The notes under the pieces are model-generated. The model was not told the DNA's origin, searched no databases, and worked only from the letters and a program-made list of their open reading frames with translations. Below, piece after piece: positions 36,281-48,337 of a DNA stretch of 64,000 nt. Source of the stretch: Sequoia sempervirens (lineage: Eukaryota > Streptophyta > Pinopsida > Cupressales > Cupressaceae). Where the stretch lies: NCBI GenBank assembly GCA_007258455.2, contig VDFB02270651.1, forward strand, positions 495,769,370 to 495,833,369, in the 5' to 3' direction. Position 1 is the stretch's first letter. Each line of letters starts with the position of its first letter. The translations under genes and the position numbers were made by a program.

Positions 36281-36710
36281 ATCCTACCAAATATCAAATA
36301 GAATAGTGCAGCGACAACGGAACATTGTGCGCATGTTTTCTATTTGCAAGGAAATTCCCTAAGGGTGCTGCAAACTAGCTACTATATCACATGCACTTGG
36401 ACCACCATTTCAGGATGGTTGCCCATTACTAACTGGGACCTTTTTCTTTGTCAAAGGCTAATGTTAAGAGTTCCAAATTCTTAGAAATGAAGGTGCTCAG
36501 TTACAAGAATGGACAAGGTTGTATACAAATAGCAAGCAAAGGAAGTTTGCAAGAGGTGGCAATAGCATACATGGGTATTGTCCCACATTTGGTGGGGGAA
36601 AGTAAAAATGAATGTTCAATAACAATGCATTTTGATTGGAAATTGTCTTTGTGAAGAATGGTAGCACTAGTTCGCAGTTAGATGATTGTTGCCAATTTGT
36701 TGGTAGTTGT
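36281..36710. other. Unassigned stretch
   Basis: A plus-strand frame at 36448-36654 (MSKANVKSSKFLEMKVLSYK...) matches nothing I recognise. The gtcccacatttggtgggg word near 36580 is reminiscent of plant LTR starts. I see no firm feature. Confidence 0.2.
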
Positions 36711-37216
36711 TGTAATGTCTCCTTTTTGAAATGGGATTGTAATAATAATAAATAATCATAAATTAAAATGTAAAATATAGAATTCAAGTTTAATTTTATC
36801 AAAGGTCAATGGGCATGTGAAGAATCATGACTATTGAAGGGAAAAAGATATAAAAGAGACACCAAACAAGGAGAAGTAAGCACCATATGAATAACACATC
36901 TTTTATTATCTGATTATTACTCCTTTGAAGCATGGAACTATGGTTCATCTAACCTAAGGATGAAACCCCTCATGACAGAAATTAAAGGACAAAATCCCTT
37001 TTATTTTCCTTGCTAAGTTTGTGGACAAAAACCCTTAACACACAGATTAAGAAAATATTACCAGAGGTATTAAATTGTTGTAGACTTGAAAAGAATTGAC
37101 AATGCTACAGAAAATAATACCTAATATAAGTTTGGGAAGATCTCTAAGTATCCAAAGCAATTTATTAATTTTGTGCTAAGGATTGCAACTAAAGGAATTT
37201 AAAAGGGGGCATTACA
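36711..37216 (+). repeat. 5' LTR
   Basis: Begins tgtaatgtctccttttt and ends ggggcattaca. It shares with the 3' LTR the segments gagacaccaaacaaggagaag, ttaaaggacaaaa and ttgttgtagacttgaa. The first ~150 bp contain a segment (cattcaag...tcaatgggcatgtg) absent from the 3' LTR. Confidence 0.85.
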
Positions 37217-37218
37217 AT

Positions 37219-37229
37219 TGGTATCAGAG
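37219..37229 (+). other. Primer-binding site (initiator tRNA-Met type)
   Basis: tggtatcagag two bases after the end of the 5' LTR, then ttgtgat. The match to the common plant primer site tggtatcagagc is complete over 11 bases. Confidence 0.85.
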
Positions 37230-37398
37230 TTGTGATCTTGCCAACCTGCAAAGTAAAAAGAACATGTTGAATGCATTCTAGTCACATAGACGTGAAAGTC
37301 TACTAGGAAGATAGAGATGAAAGGTTCTATAAAGGCCCAATACAATATTTTTCAGCCAAGGTTCTTACAAAAAGGACATAGATTTTGTTCACGAGTTA

Positions 37399-39081
37399 TT
37401 GATAAAAATACAGGACAAAGAAAGGTACAAATTTGAGGCCCCCAAAATCTTTGACCAATATCAAAGGTTGCCAAATAATTTCAAAGCTACAGTTCCCTTT
37501 GATGAGTACTTGGAGGCACTTGGGAACCATTATCTTGACAAAAGAGGTGATGAAACACACACACTTATATCGAGAGGGGGGTGAATCAATATAAGACAAT
37601 CTTTTATCAATTTAAATTTTAATAATCACAATGAAGCAATCACAAAATCCCACACACATAAGAGACATAGGATTTTATGTGGAAACCCTTACAAGAGAAA
37701 ACCACAGAAAAATATTGCCTGTATAAAACCTTCGTACAAATTTTGTAGGCACCAACCCATTGGAGACTCCAATCCTCACCACTGAGCACCAATCCAACAA
37801 GAGACACCAATCTCTTCTAATAAGAGGCACCAACCTCTCGATCTCCTCAATTAGGAGGGTCCAACCTCAAAATGAATATTATGTTTGTCTTCTTGAGTAT
37901 TTCTGCTGCAATATGCTTCACAAATCTGCCTTAATGTTTTCTCACATCCACTCATAACATCATTCAAATCTGCTAAAACCTCTTTCAAAAATCTGCCATG
38001 TGTTTGCTCTGATGTCTTCCACAAATGGGCTCAAATCGCTCTCATAAATCTGTTCAAATACTTCTCACAAATCTGCTTGAATAAACTCTTATTTCTGCTC
38101 TTCAAATATATATTATTCCATGAAAAATTGATTCCATTTTTCTCCTTCCTTGCACAATGATTTCTTGATATTGGTGCGGCACAGGACTTTATTGATTTAA
38201 CCTCCAATAATTTAGCCATCTCCTAAATTTTGGACTTGCCCTTTGACATCAATGACAACATCTTCAATAATCTAGTCTATACATTTTTGACATCAATGAC
38301 AAACTATCCATGCTCCTTTGACATCAATGACAATATTTCCAACAAGAGGCCTATATGAATACACAAGAAAATGGCTAAGGAGATCAAGGAACAAGACCCA
38401 AAAGAATCAATTTTCATAGAAGAAACGAAGTCCAAATTCAAATTAGAATCAGAACCACAAGAAGTTGGTAAACCCAAGGAAAGAGGGCCAGAACTAGAGC
38501 TACAAGAAAATGAACAGACCAATGAGAAAGAACAAGAGGAACCTAAAAAGAAAGTAGAAGATAAAGCGTCTTTGGTGGAAGAAGATGTTTTATTAGTTTC
38601 TAATGATGGCATGTGTCATCAAAATATTGATGAAGGGAAGGCAAATGGGGTTCCACTTGTTAAATGAGAATATGCACCAAATCATGCACTATCTTTCAGA
38701 CTTCCACATGATCAGTCATTGATTGGTTTTCAGAAGAGCATTGACGATGAATTTGCATTTGAGGACATTTTGATTAGCCCAAATTCAAAAGTTTTGAGTT
38801 CTGAAAATGAAGATGTTGAGGATATCTCAACAAACTTTTTTTCGGTGAATGAGGATGAGCATTTTGTTCACAGCCTAAGGTATGAGAATATTTCAGATTT
38901 GGTGCTTTCTATGTCATTACAAAACTCTTGTCACCATGGAAAACGTGCAAAGAGGGGTGATAGAGTAAGGGATACAACTTGCAGTATAGGGCATGTGGAC
39001 TCTTTGTTTCAAGTTCCAAACTATTTTGGCATGTGGAGTCCAAGTGATCCCTTGAGAATCAAAGTAGATAAAGGCATTTAA
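37399..39081 (+). pseudogene. Internal frame of the non-autonomous element, interrupted
   Basis: The pieces are 37399-37547 (FEAPKIFDQYQRLPNNFKAT, ending LDKRG), the solo LTR, 38345-38667 (EYTRKMAKEIKEQD with one frameshift, then a strongly charged E/K-rich stretch) and 38719-39081 (ending SPSDPLRIKVDKGI). Removing the solo LTR and one copy of its agagg duplication joins LDKRG to LYEYTRK in frame. The protein is acidic and low-complexity. I recognise no enzymatic domain and do not know its function; a Gag-like or accessory role is a guess. Confidence 0.55.
37548..38344 (-). mobile_element. Solo LTR (0.8 kb) nested in the internal region
   Basis: On the minus strand it begins TGTTGGAAATATTGTCATTG at 38344 and ends ...gtgtgtgtttcatca at 37548. 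The flanks are agagg on both sides (37543-37547 and 38345-38349). Near the 3' end it carries gattcacccccctctcg, as in many plant Ty1/copia LTRs and as in the LTR at 51822-53137. There is no second LTR or primer site. Confidence 0.85.
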
Positions 39082-39532
39082 GATTCAAAGGAAAACATTA
39101 ACCAAAACCTTCCTAAACTGGATCAAGAAAGTTGGCAATGTTTCAATTCTATAGAATGGAAAAATGACAAGTCTAAAACTAAGCAAGGGCATTTGGAAAA
39201 AAAATGAGGAGTTTCAGATGTGTTTAGAAACACAAAGACAAGAACTCACAGATATAAGAGTTCTATTATAAAAAATAAGTGAAGCTTTGCAAGACAATAC
39301 AAATCATCAAGCAAAATTGTTTGAAGACAAGAAGGACAAAGTTGTTCAATAAGACTTAGCAAAAGATAGGCAGTTAACAAAATACACTGCATCATTGTAG
39401 AGATTCATAATATTTCCAAGATTGATTTGGGAGCCCCGTATCTTGAAAGAGATTCAATCAAATGAAGAAGAAATTCTAAGAGCATCCTGGTTTGTGATTG
39501 CTTGAGGACAAGCAATCTTGGGAATGGTGAAC

Positions 39533-40060
39533 AGTAATATCTCCTTTTTGAAATGGGATTGTAATAATAATAAATTAAAATATTAAAAATAAATTATAAA
39601 ATATAACATAACTATAAGAGACACCAAACAAGGAGAGGTAGGTGCCATATGAAGAACACATCTTTTATCATCTAAGCATTACTCCTTTGGAGCATGGAAC
39701 TGCGGTTCATCTAACGTGAGGATGAAAATCCTCATGGCAGAAATTAAAGGACAAAAACCCTTTTATTTTCCTTGCTGAGTTTGTGGATGGAAACCACTGA
39801 CTCAGGCAGATTAAGAAATTATTTACCAAAGGTATTAAATTGTTGTAGACTTGAAGAAAATTGACAATACTACAGGAAAATAATATCTGATATGTCTGGG
39901 CAGATCTCTGAATATCCAAAGAAATTTAATAAATTTAATTTTGACAGTAATTATTAAATCAACATATTAAAAATCAGGAATTCTTATTGATAATCAGTTG
40001 TGCAAGTTTATATTCTGTGTGGTAGGGTTGAAACTAAAGGAATTAAAAAGGGGAATTACA
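39533..40060 (+). repeat. 3' LTR
   Basis: Starts agtaatatctcctttttgaa and ends ggggaattaca. It pairs with 36711-37216. It carries a 3' segment (gtaattattaaatcaacatatt...gtgtggtaggg) that is absent or shortened in the 5' LTR. Confidence 0.85.
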
Positions 40061-41917
40061 GTAGCAATTATTTGGTGGTTGCTTGCTACTTGTTGGCAGT
40101 TTGTGGCAGTTTATCGGTCAGTTGATGCTGGTGGTTATTAGCAATACCTTGATTACTGAAAAAAGCAATCAAATCTTTAGTATTTTGCCCATTAAAACAC
40201 AGCACAAATTTGACAGTCATTTACATGTCAAAGTGGTCTGCAACATATGTCAAACCCTCCATGCAAAATTTAAATGATCATCACTCAATTCCTCTCCTAG
40301 GCACACATTGTTGCAAAATTTTACAGACTGCAGAACTACAAAACACTAGTAAAGCACAAATTGTTGCAGCAGCTTGCATGCTACAGAAGTATACATTGTT
40401 GCAGTCACTATTGAGAAGGACCAAGCCCACCATGGAGCTCGACAAGAAGTGAAGAAGTAATTTTAGCATTCTTATTTTGAGAAAAGGGTGTGGAGATACC
40501 ACCTTAACCTTTTACGTTATGCAATTTACTTGACTTGTCACTTAAGTTAACTTTGGGTTTATGTTTTATTGTCGGTAAATAAAGTTGGGACATACTTATT
40601 AGATAGTTAGTCCTTATAACTACCTCACAAAGTTACAAACGCAGGGATCTTTCACATTGTAACAACTTTGGACCACTAACAGGAGAACTAAGGTTAAGAA
40701 GCTACAGTTTTGTATAGAGTAACATTTTGAGAAATGTATGTGAGCACATTGAAGGTTTCTATGCCTTGAAGGATCAGTTTCTTTCACTTTGGTCTTACAG
40801 ATTCTCTACACCATTTCTGTTGGTCAAGTAAGTGGTTGATTGGTTTAAAGGTCATCTTCATCCATGGTTCTCTGTATTGTTGCCGGTGAAGCATTGTTGT
40901 ATGCAAGCTCAACATTTAAGAAGTCTATTGTTATTCCTCCAAAAGTGTTAAATAATTTTTGCATTTTTAGTTTATATTTGTTAAAATGATGATTTTGCTA
41001 TTGTAAATATTTATGAAATCTGTAAATGTCATCATGTACATTGGTCCCTGGGTTGTTAAACAGTGCCTCCCCTGTGAATAGAGGAGGAAATTAGTGCTAC
41101 ATGCCGCCCCTAATCAATTTGTGAAGGAAAATTTTAGAGCAAACACGATATCATAGAAATTCACAACAAGAATGAGAAAATGGCAACCATCATATTAAGG
41201 CTGAGTCTGAGATCTATGGGCAAAATACTATAAGTGGTAGATCTCCTTACATCTCATAATTTAGAGGTATTCGAAAAGGCATATATCTATCAATGATAAC
41301 AAGTTTCCACAATCCATATTGATAGTTGCTTGGCAGATTTCTGGATTTCTGGATTTTGGTATATATCTAGTTTTGTTCATAGAGCTAGCCATAGTTACCA
41401 AGTTCAAAAGAATGATTCATTCAGGAGGTCAAAAAACATTCAGAAATCAAAAATATTTTTTAAAATTCAGTAAAATTTCTACAGCAATTTAAAGGTCCAG
41501 ACCGAAATCAGACAAATCCAGCTGGTCTAAAAATTCCAGAATGAACTGGATTTGGTAACTATGGAGCTTGCCATTTATCATTGTTGAAAACAACAAAGTA
41601 GAACCAAACAAAACAAGAATGTCAATATCTCATGGAATCCTCTTATGTAGACAAGCACAAATGTTCCCTTTTTAGTGTAACGGACTGTCAAACCATGGTT
41701 AGCTAGAGGTTTTATAAGAATGACAGATGTAGGGCATAGGAAAAGTAGCACCATAAACAAGATATATTTGTCTATGATTCCTTGGTACCTAGTAGACACC
41801 AAAATACCTAAAATATGCATTTTTTTACCATAATAATCTCAATCTAAGGGAATGAAATTTATCAAGCAATGGCAACTACAACCTCAAGCACATACTGTTT
41901 AATGATGGAAATGTCAC
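40061..41917 (-). other. Unassigned, probable TOP6B intron
   Basis: No coding block of TOP6B or of any element is recognised. The short frames present (40083-40277, 40210-40452, 41578-41820) look incidental. Because the TOP6B exon at 41918-41990 ends in a proper donor (cag|gtgaca), the sequence below 41917 should be the following intron, possibly enlarged by old insertions, including the LTR element at 36711-40060. Confidence 0.4.
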
Positions 41918-42603
41918 CTGCTTGACATCTTTGCCGCCGAGACTGATTCCTGCCTCCACAATAAATGGATGACCTTCAAATACTTGTGGGCTGGAAATAA
42001 GAACCAAAGAGTCACAGTCTGCAAATTTCTAGAGACTTGAAACATACATGCAGAACTAATAATAAATTTATTCATAAGTATTTTGATATATATATTTTGC
42101 ATGGCATGCAGTTAACCCATCTGGAATCATAATCTCAGTCAATGTGCTATAGTATCCGATATGACAAATGTAGAATAAAGAATAAAGTGCAAAGGATGCT
42201 CTCAGAATTTCTACCAGATTTTGATTTATTGGTTTGGCAATTGCAGAGGCCAACAATTTGAAAAATATCAAGACATTCAACAGAGATATTTACCTTCCCT
42301 CATATGTTGCAACCATGTCTGGGTGCAGCTCTTTTATGATCCCTAGACGAAGGTTGTATTCCCCTGCAGGACTAAGACACTATAAATAGTGAAAAAAATG
42401 ACAAAGATCAGTTCTTCAACATGACAGGGAAAATGATAGAAAGTTAATGATCAATCCATGTTATGTAAAAAAGGCACACAAACTCACCTCACCACTAGGA
42501 TCATCAAATTTAGCTTGGCGAAACAACTGATGAATACGAACTATTTGCTGATCTGAAAGAGATTTCACAGGCATCTTGGGTGTAAAGTCAGGACCCATCT
42601 CAC
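41918..42603 (-). CDS. TOP6B: DNA topoisomerase VI subunit B, three internal exons
   Basis: Exons at 42603-42488 (116 bp), 42379-42294 (86 bp) and 41990-41918 (73 bp) join in one frame with AG acceptors and GT donors at every junction. They read EMGPDFTPKMPVKSLSDQQ...RIHQLFRQAKFDDPSGE, then CLSPAGEYNLRLGIIKELHP DMVATYEG, then SPQVFEGHPFIVEAGISLGG KDVKQ. I recognise this from memory as the conserved C-terminal half (transducer-domain side) of plant TOP6B. TOP6B is the GHKL ATPase subunit that works with the SPO11-3/TOP6A subunit in the nuclear topoisomerase VI needed for endoreduplication. No stop or frameshift is seen. The flanking exons are not found in 40061-43212, so introns are long or the gene is fragmentary. 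The first exon begins with two bases of a split codon. Confidence 0.85.
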
Positions 42604-43212
42604 CTGTCAAAGACTAGATAGATCAATTATCCAAAAATACAGAAGGAAAGCAGTATTCAACAGCCAAAATTGACAAGATGCTTTGGAATATAGTGTAAAT
42701 ATATTACTAATATTCTAATTTTGCTCAAAGGGTAAGAATAATGCGAATAGTCAGGAATTCCCATGAAAATGTAGATATAATATAAAATGCAGTTAACAGC
42801 TTCGCAATGCAGATGCCTCAGAAATCAATATGGTGGATACCAACAAATTGTTGAGAGTAAATAGTCTCTGCAAAGGATATACCATACAGTAAAGACTTTG
42901 TTTCGATCACAGGTGTGACCAACAAAAGAATTATACATCACGAGTACTAAAACACAAGCTGAACATAACTACAGATGTATACATGAAATGAATGCATATA
43001 TTCCTTAGGCATAGCTGCACTAAATGCTAATCTATCCTAGACTAGAAATAACAGTTACAATTCATAGAAACAAGTTCTCTACCTAGGGTTTGAAGGTGTG
43101 GTAATCCAGGAAACATCTTCTAGACCCTCATTAACTCATTGAGATGGCTGTAGAAACTTTCATTATGAATGTAATATTTGCCAACTTATAAACTGCACCA
43201 AATGCTTAATAT
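42604..43212 (-). other. Probable TOP6B intron
   Basis: The sequence upstream of the 42603 exon ends in ctagtctttgacag, a good acceptor. No coding block is recognised. The right end is the target duplication cttaatat of the MITE at 43213. Confidence 0.45.
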
Positions 43213-44118
43213 CTAAGTTGCCGAATCGGAATCGGAATCAGAATCGGATATGTGAATATGGTACGCCGGTAAGGCAATTTTTTTGGAAGGGGTTGGGTAC
43301 GTTTGGGTACGGCGATGCAAAAAACATATAAAAATTATAAATATATATATATTAAAAATTAAATATATATCTATATATAATTAAATATATATTATAAATT
43401 AAAAAATAAATCACTTATTCTAATAATGTTGTATAAGTTTACAAGTTTTTAATGTATAATTTTTAAATTTAATATTATTTTTTAATTTTTAATTTTATTA
43501 TTAAATTATAAAAATATAAAATTTAATAAGGAATATATTAATATACTATATAATAGTTTAAATTTTCAAGCTATTTAATAATATTAATTAATTAATATCA
43601 AATATATATCAAATATATACTAAATTAAAATATTAGAAAACAAAATTAAAATATTAAAAACAAAAAAAACGTTTATACATATATTTATAGAACTATCACC
43701 GTATTAAATAAATCCTTCTGCCGGTTCAGCCCATTATAGATTGGTATACTGGGCACCTTCTATCCTCTTGCATCTCTCATAGGTAGGGGCGCGCATATGG
43801 AGGCGGTTGAACTAACCATTCGAGTTAAGGAGATGGAGTAATGAGTGGTAGGATCAGGAATAGACAACGAATTTTTCTTGTGCATAATTTCCTTCAAATT
43901 TTTCTCGCAATTTTTTCCTATGGATTTTTCCTTGTAGAGGGTTTCGTAGACACAAAACTTAAAAAAATTGCATTCACAGTGAACTAAATTTGAATGAAAA
44001 TCAGCACCCGAAAATAGTCAAACCCTACTTGATTCTGCAACGATTCCAGTGAGTACCCGATTCAGAAACGACTCGTACTCGGAAACAGAGGGTATATTTA
44101 GATGATTTGGTAACTTAG
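43213..44118. mobile_element. 906-bp non-autonomous hAT-type element
   Basis: It has ctaagttgccgaatcgg at the left and ccagaggg...gatttggtaacttag at the right; the ends form a short inverted repeat ctaagttgcc/ctaagttacc. The 8-bp duplication cttaatat is perfect (43205-43212 and 44119-44126). The interior is very AT-rich, with ggaatcgg repeats at the left and gattcagaaacgactcg at the right. It codes for nothing. It probably sits in a TOP6B intron. The element near 8617 looks related. Confidence 0.85.
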
Positions 44119-44126
44119 CTTAATAT

Positions 44127-47100
44127 TAATAACTATGTTGCAGGGTTCTTCAAGACCCATGCCTGCACCCACTCCAGAATGCTCTGAGAGCAAGCGCAGC
44201 AATGGGAACACCACGGGAGCATCCTAGACACGGAACACAAGGCACTCCCAAGCACTCCCACAGGCGTCAATGCATCACGGGCAAAAAATTTCGATAAAAG
44301 AAAACAATTTTTAATGTAAAATCAAAACAAAAAACCCTACGAAGCACCATATACCTAATGGCTAATTTCACCCATCTCTTTGTGAATGCAACTTCATTTC
44401 ATCCAAACACGCCCTTGCTAAGCCATTTTTGCATTTCGACAAGTAGCTGGTTTTTTTGAAGGAGATCGATCACAAACTGCCAAAGGGGTGAAGATAATTT
44501 GCACAAAGCAGATTTAGTCATCTAGGGTAAGAATTTTAATAATTCTATTATTATTTTAACAAAACAAATAAGTTTTTAATGAATTATCTTAAGTTTTTTA
44601 ATGATTTTTGCAAGTTCTTTTATAAAAAAAAAATCTTTTTTGGAAAAAAGAAATAAGTTTTGATAGTTTTTTATAATGTTTTATGGTGTTTCTTTTTAAC
44701 TTTAATTCATTTATACATATTGTAGGGTTGCATTTATATTATTTTATTTTAATTTAAAATTTAATAATTTCTTATAACAACAAATTCAAATTGCAATCTA
44801 TTTGTAATGGCCACTTGTTCATGTTCAATGAGTATTGAAACAAACAAACAATTTAAATATGATCAAGCATCTCCTTTATGGAAATATGTTATAGTGGTTA
44901 GTCAACTTCCAAGAGGTGGGGCTTTTGTTTGGGATTGTAGTGAGTGCAATGTCCAATTTAAGAGCTCATATAGTCAAGTGAAAGCTCACTTTTGTGCTAT
45001 AAGTGGACGTGGCATTAGAATATGTGAACTGCAAAATAAGAAGGGGTTCCCAAAAGAAAAAAATATGGCATTCATTAAAGAACAAGAAGTTGATGTTGTG
45101 AGTGAAAGAGAAAAACTAAAATCTCATTCTTTAGCAAGGAAAAATTCAATGAAGACATCAACAAATTCAGTAATGGTCTCCCAACATCCTTTCTTGGAGA
45201 CACCCTCTATCCAAGAAGAAGATCCCACTCCTTATTCTCGCAAAAGAGGCCCATTGATTAAAGCATTTCAAAATGAAACAAGAGATGTTGCAGAGGGAAA
45301 AATTGCACATTGCATTTATGCCAATGGTCTTCCTTTCAACATGGTGAGATCATCATATTGGCGGGAAATGGTGACGGCAATCAAAAGTTCAACTTTTGGC
45401 TTCACAAGTCCTAGGGGTATGAAAAGGTGTTCACCATTGTATTGGCAAAAGATTTATTTTTTTGTTTGTAGAGACATCACTCAAACCAATTAGGGAATCT
45501 TCGATTGAAACAGGAGTGTCTATTATTTCAAATGGATGGAGAGATTGCAAAAGCCAACCTTTAATAAATATTATTGTAGTGTCCCCCAAAGGGGCAATGT
45601 TTTTGAAGGCGATTGATTGTGAGGGGCAAATCAAGGATGCAAAAATTCATTTCTAAAATCCTCATCGAGTCCATAGAGATGGAGGGTCCTCAAATGTTGT
45701 CCAAGTCATTATGCACAATGTAAAAAATTCTAGGGCTGCAGATGCTTTAGTTGAGGAAAGTTATGCACACATTTTTTGGACACCATGTATCATACACTCC
45801 CTTAACTTGGCAATGCAAGCAATTGGCACTCAAATAGAGTGGGTGAAAGCTATATAGACTGACAGTGAGGAGATCCAAAAGTTTGTGACAAACCATCATA
45901 TGTCATAAGGCATTTTCAAGAATTTCTCGAATTTGGAATTGTTAAAGGTAAATTTAATTTAATTATATAAATTATTTTTAAATTTAGCTTATGCCATGTT
46001 TACTTATATTTTAATGTGTTATTAACTTAATTTTTACACAACATTAGGTTGTTGAGACCTAATTCACATCACACATGATCGTTTCGAGATAACTTGTGAA
46101 GGTGTGAGAGACATTGCACGTCGTGGACATTAGCCAACAATGGAGTATTTGGAAGCAATCAAATTAAGAGAGGCCCAAAAGGTCAAATCATTGATCCTAG
46201 ATGACAATTAGTGGGCTCGCGTGGACTATGTCTTGAGTTTCACTGAGCTTGTCATGAGTTTGATCACATTTGCTGATACAGATCAGCCATGTTTGGGGGG
46301 AATATATGATGGCATTGACTCCATGATAGAAAAAATAAAGGTCATACAATTACAAAAGGAAAATAACCTTGAAGAAACATTTTTCTAAAGTGTGTAAAAA
46401 TTCATTCATCACCGCTAGAACAAGATGATGAACACACCATTGCATCTCCTTGCATATGCATTCTCCCCCAAATACTATAGCACAAAGATACTTTCTTCGC
46501 TAGGGAGAATCGCACCATATAGAGGTAGTGAAGTTGCTAATGGATACAAGTTGGCATTCTGAATAATCTTCTCAGATCCATAAGTGGTGGATAATGTTAG
46601 GAAAGAGTTTGGTAGGTTCATATCAAGACGAGATCATAGCATTTGTGCTCTTTGAGACCAATACAAAGAAGATGGTTGTACATGGTGGTACCTCCATGAC
46701 CAAGATTACTTGTTCCTCCAACCTTTTGCAATCAAAATTCTATCACAAGTAAGCAATTTTTATTTTTTATTTTTTATATTTGTAGACTTTAGTACTTACC
46801 ATTATTTAATCTCTTTTGCAAGTTTTTATTTTTAAGTTGTGTCGGTTTTCTCCCCAATTTCAATAGGTTGCAAGTTCTTCGATTGAATGGAATTGGAGTA
46901 CATATTCCTTTATCCACTCAAAGAAGTGTAACAAGTTGGCTGCAAAAAAAGTAGAAGACTTGGTTTATATCCATTCCAACTTGTGTCTCCTATCACATAA
47001 GCAAAATGACTACAAGGAAGGGACAACAAAGCATTACCCTTGAGTGCACTAACTTGGATGCATCTATTGTAGAGATTTATAGAGTCAATATAGATGATGA

Positions 47101-47230
47101 GGCTCTTACACATGATATGCCTTGTGTGAGTTGCACTCCATTTACATGTGGTTTGAATGATGTTGAACCAAATAATGCCTTTGATCTAGATCCTTTTGAT
47201 GAAGATTGAAGACAATTATACAAAAAAATT
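44127..47230 (+). mobile_element. hAT-E, decayed hAT transposon (borders approximate)
   Basis: The transposase remnant is at 44807-47209. Upstream lies a GC-richer patch (44150-44280) with cactccca/gggagca words that resembles a hAT subterminal region, and ctatgttgcagggttc at ~44133 may be the left end. I found no matching right end or target duplication. The 3' border with element F is therefore a guess. Confidence 0.5.
44807..47209 (+). pseudogene. hAT-E transposase, broken
   Basis: It starts MATCSCSMSIETNKQ. The BED-type zinc finger WDCSECNVQFKSSYSQVKAH lies at 44930-44990. The hAT segment CIYANGLPFNMVRSSYWREM (45310-45370) parallels FFANGIPFHV.SPYYKEM of hAT-1. An intron is likely at 45417-45471 (cctagggg|gtatga...gtttgtag). 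Next come VSIISNGWRDCKSQPLIN (45520-45570) and an HIFWTPCIIHSLNLAMQAI block (45760-45830). The dimerisation block SSSIEWNWSTYSFIHSKKC lies at 46868-46925, with ERNWS changed to EWNWS. Stops and frameshifts are frequent from 45655 onward. Confidence 0.8.
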
Positions 47231-48337
47231 TAATTTTATAATTGTAGTGATTTTCATTCCTAGACATATATAATGTTGGTTTGTTTTTGTGCTATAGGAT
47301 CCAACTGATTCCTAGAAACAATCTAAATGAATAGCCAATTCTTATGCTCAACTTTCTCAAGGGTTGGCCAACAAACAGGGAAAAGATTTCAACAATTTTC
47401 TCCTCTACACTTTAGGCTCTACAGAACCTAGGAGGGTGGTCCTATGCTATATCAACTAATATTTCACACAAATTGATCCCAGATATTGCTTTAAAATAGA
47501 TATACTCTCTTCTTTATGACCAATATTTATAGATAAACAACGGAAGGGGCTAATCTCTTGGATTTTAATGCAATTATGTGTCTGAGAGTATGTAAATAAC
47601 ATTATAATAAATATTACTTGAAAGGGAAATTTGGTTTGTAAATTTGGTGATCATGAAGAACATAACCAGAACTTTTGCTCGAACTGGTGCCTTAGACCTA
47701 GGCCACGAAAGTCAAGGGAAATGCAATTGAGAACTTGCACAACAATATTCATTCTAACTCTAAAGCTTAGTGATAATGCCTTACACTATCACCCCTTCAT
47801 AACTCTGCAATCAATTCTACTTATCAATCCTTGTATGCACCTAAAACATTCAACATCTCTCACAAAGCAAATTAATTTACTGCTTGATTAAAAGCCACAA
47901 AAGAAACATTCATTCACGGGAAAAACTACAAAGATGAACATAAAAAGATCCTTGATGATTTTTTATTCATAAATGTTAAAGATAGATGCAATTAGGAGGC
48001 AATTGCTTGCAAAAATGCCATATGTATTTGATACTATGAGCTAGTACTGTCATACAAAATTTACAGTTACATTGACATCCTTTCTTGCTATAACCTAGAC
48101 TAGACATATACAGACTGAAATTACAAAAGTGCCCTAATTACAAAATTTTCAAGTTCCTTTTCAAAATGGCCTTGAATTCCCTTTTATAAAAACAAGGGAG
48201 AAAACAAGCTTCAAGCCATGGACAGATGTCACATTTTCATTTAGCAATCCTATCCTTTAAAGATTTGACAAAACAAGTTACAACTACCCCATGGGGAAAG
48301 ACAAATATTCTATTACAAGGCAACATAGTTGCATATG
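47210..48337 (-). other. 3' non-coding region of element F with TATA box
   Basis: On the minus strand TATAAAAG (48188-48181) lies ~150 bp after the end of the frame, in tttttataaaagggaattc. Beyond it is ~0.95 kb of non-coding AT-rich sequence. The layout (frame, TATA box, ~0.9 kb) mirrors the 3' parts of ABC elements. I cannot fix the end of the element. Confidence 0.4.

Larger units (their letters stand above)
36711..40060 (+). mobile_element. Non-autonomous LTR retrotransposon (gypsy-like ends, no pol)
   Basis: The 5' LTR is 36711-37216 (tgtaatgtctcc...ggggcattaca) and the 3' LTR 39533-40060 (starting agtaatatctcc, ending ggggaattaca). They are clearly similar along their length with scattered differences and a 3' LTR-specific indel. 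The primer site tggtatcagag follows at 37219-37229. The tract gcttgaggacaagcaatcttgggaatggtg just before 39533 is a purine-rich second-strand primer region, typical of plant gypsy elements. The 5-bp flanks (gttgt and gtagc) do not match cleanly. The internal region is ~1.5 kb net and has only a gag-side frame, interrupted by a solo LTR at 37548-38344. Confidence 0.85.

Noticed and set aside
37219..37250. Sequence resembling part of a tRNA gene
   Set aside because: It is a primer-binding site next to an LTR; no cloverleaf can be formed.
36706..40066. A clean 5-bp target duplication for the non-autonomous LTR element
   Set aside because: The flanks gttgt and gtagc agree at only three of five positions, so I do not claim one.
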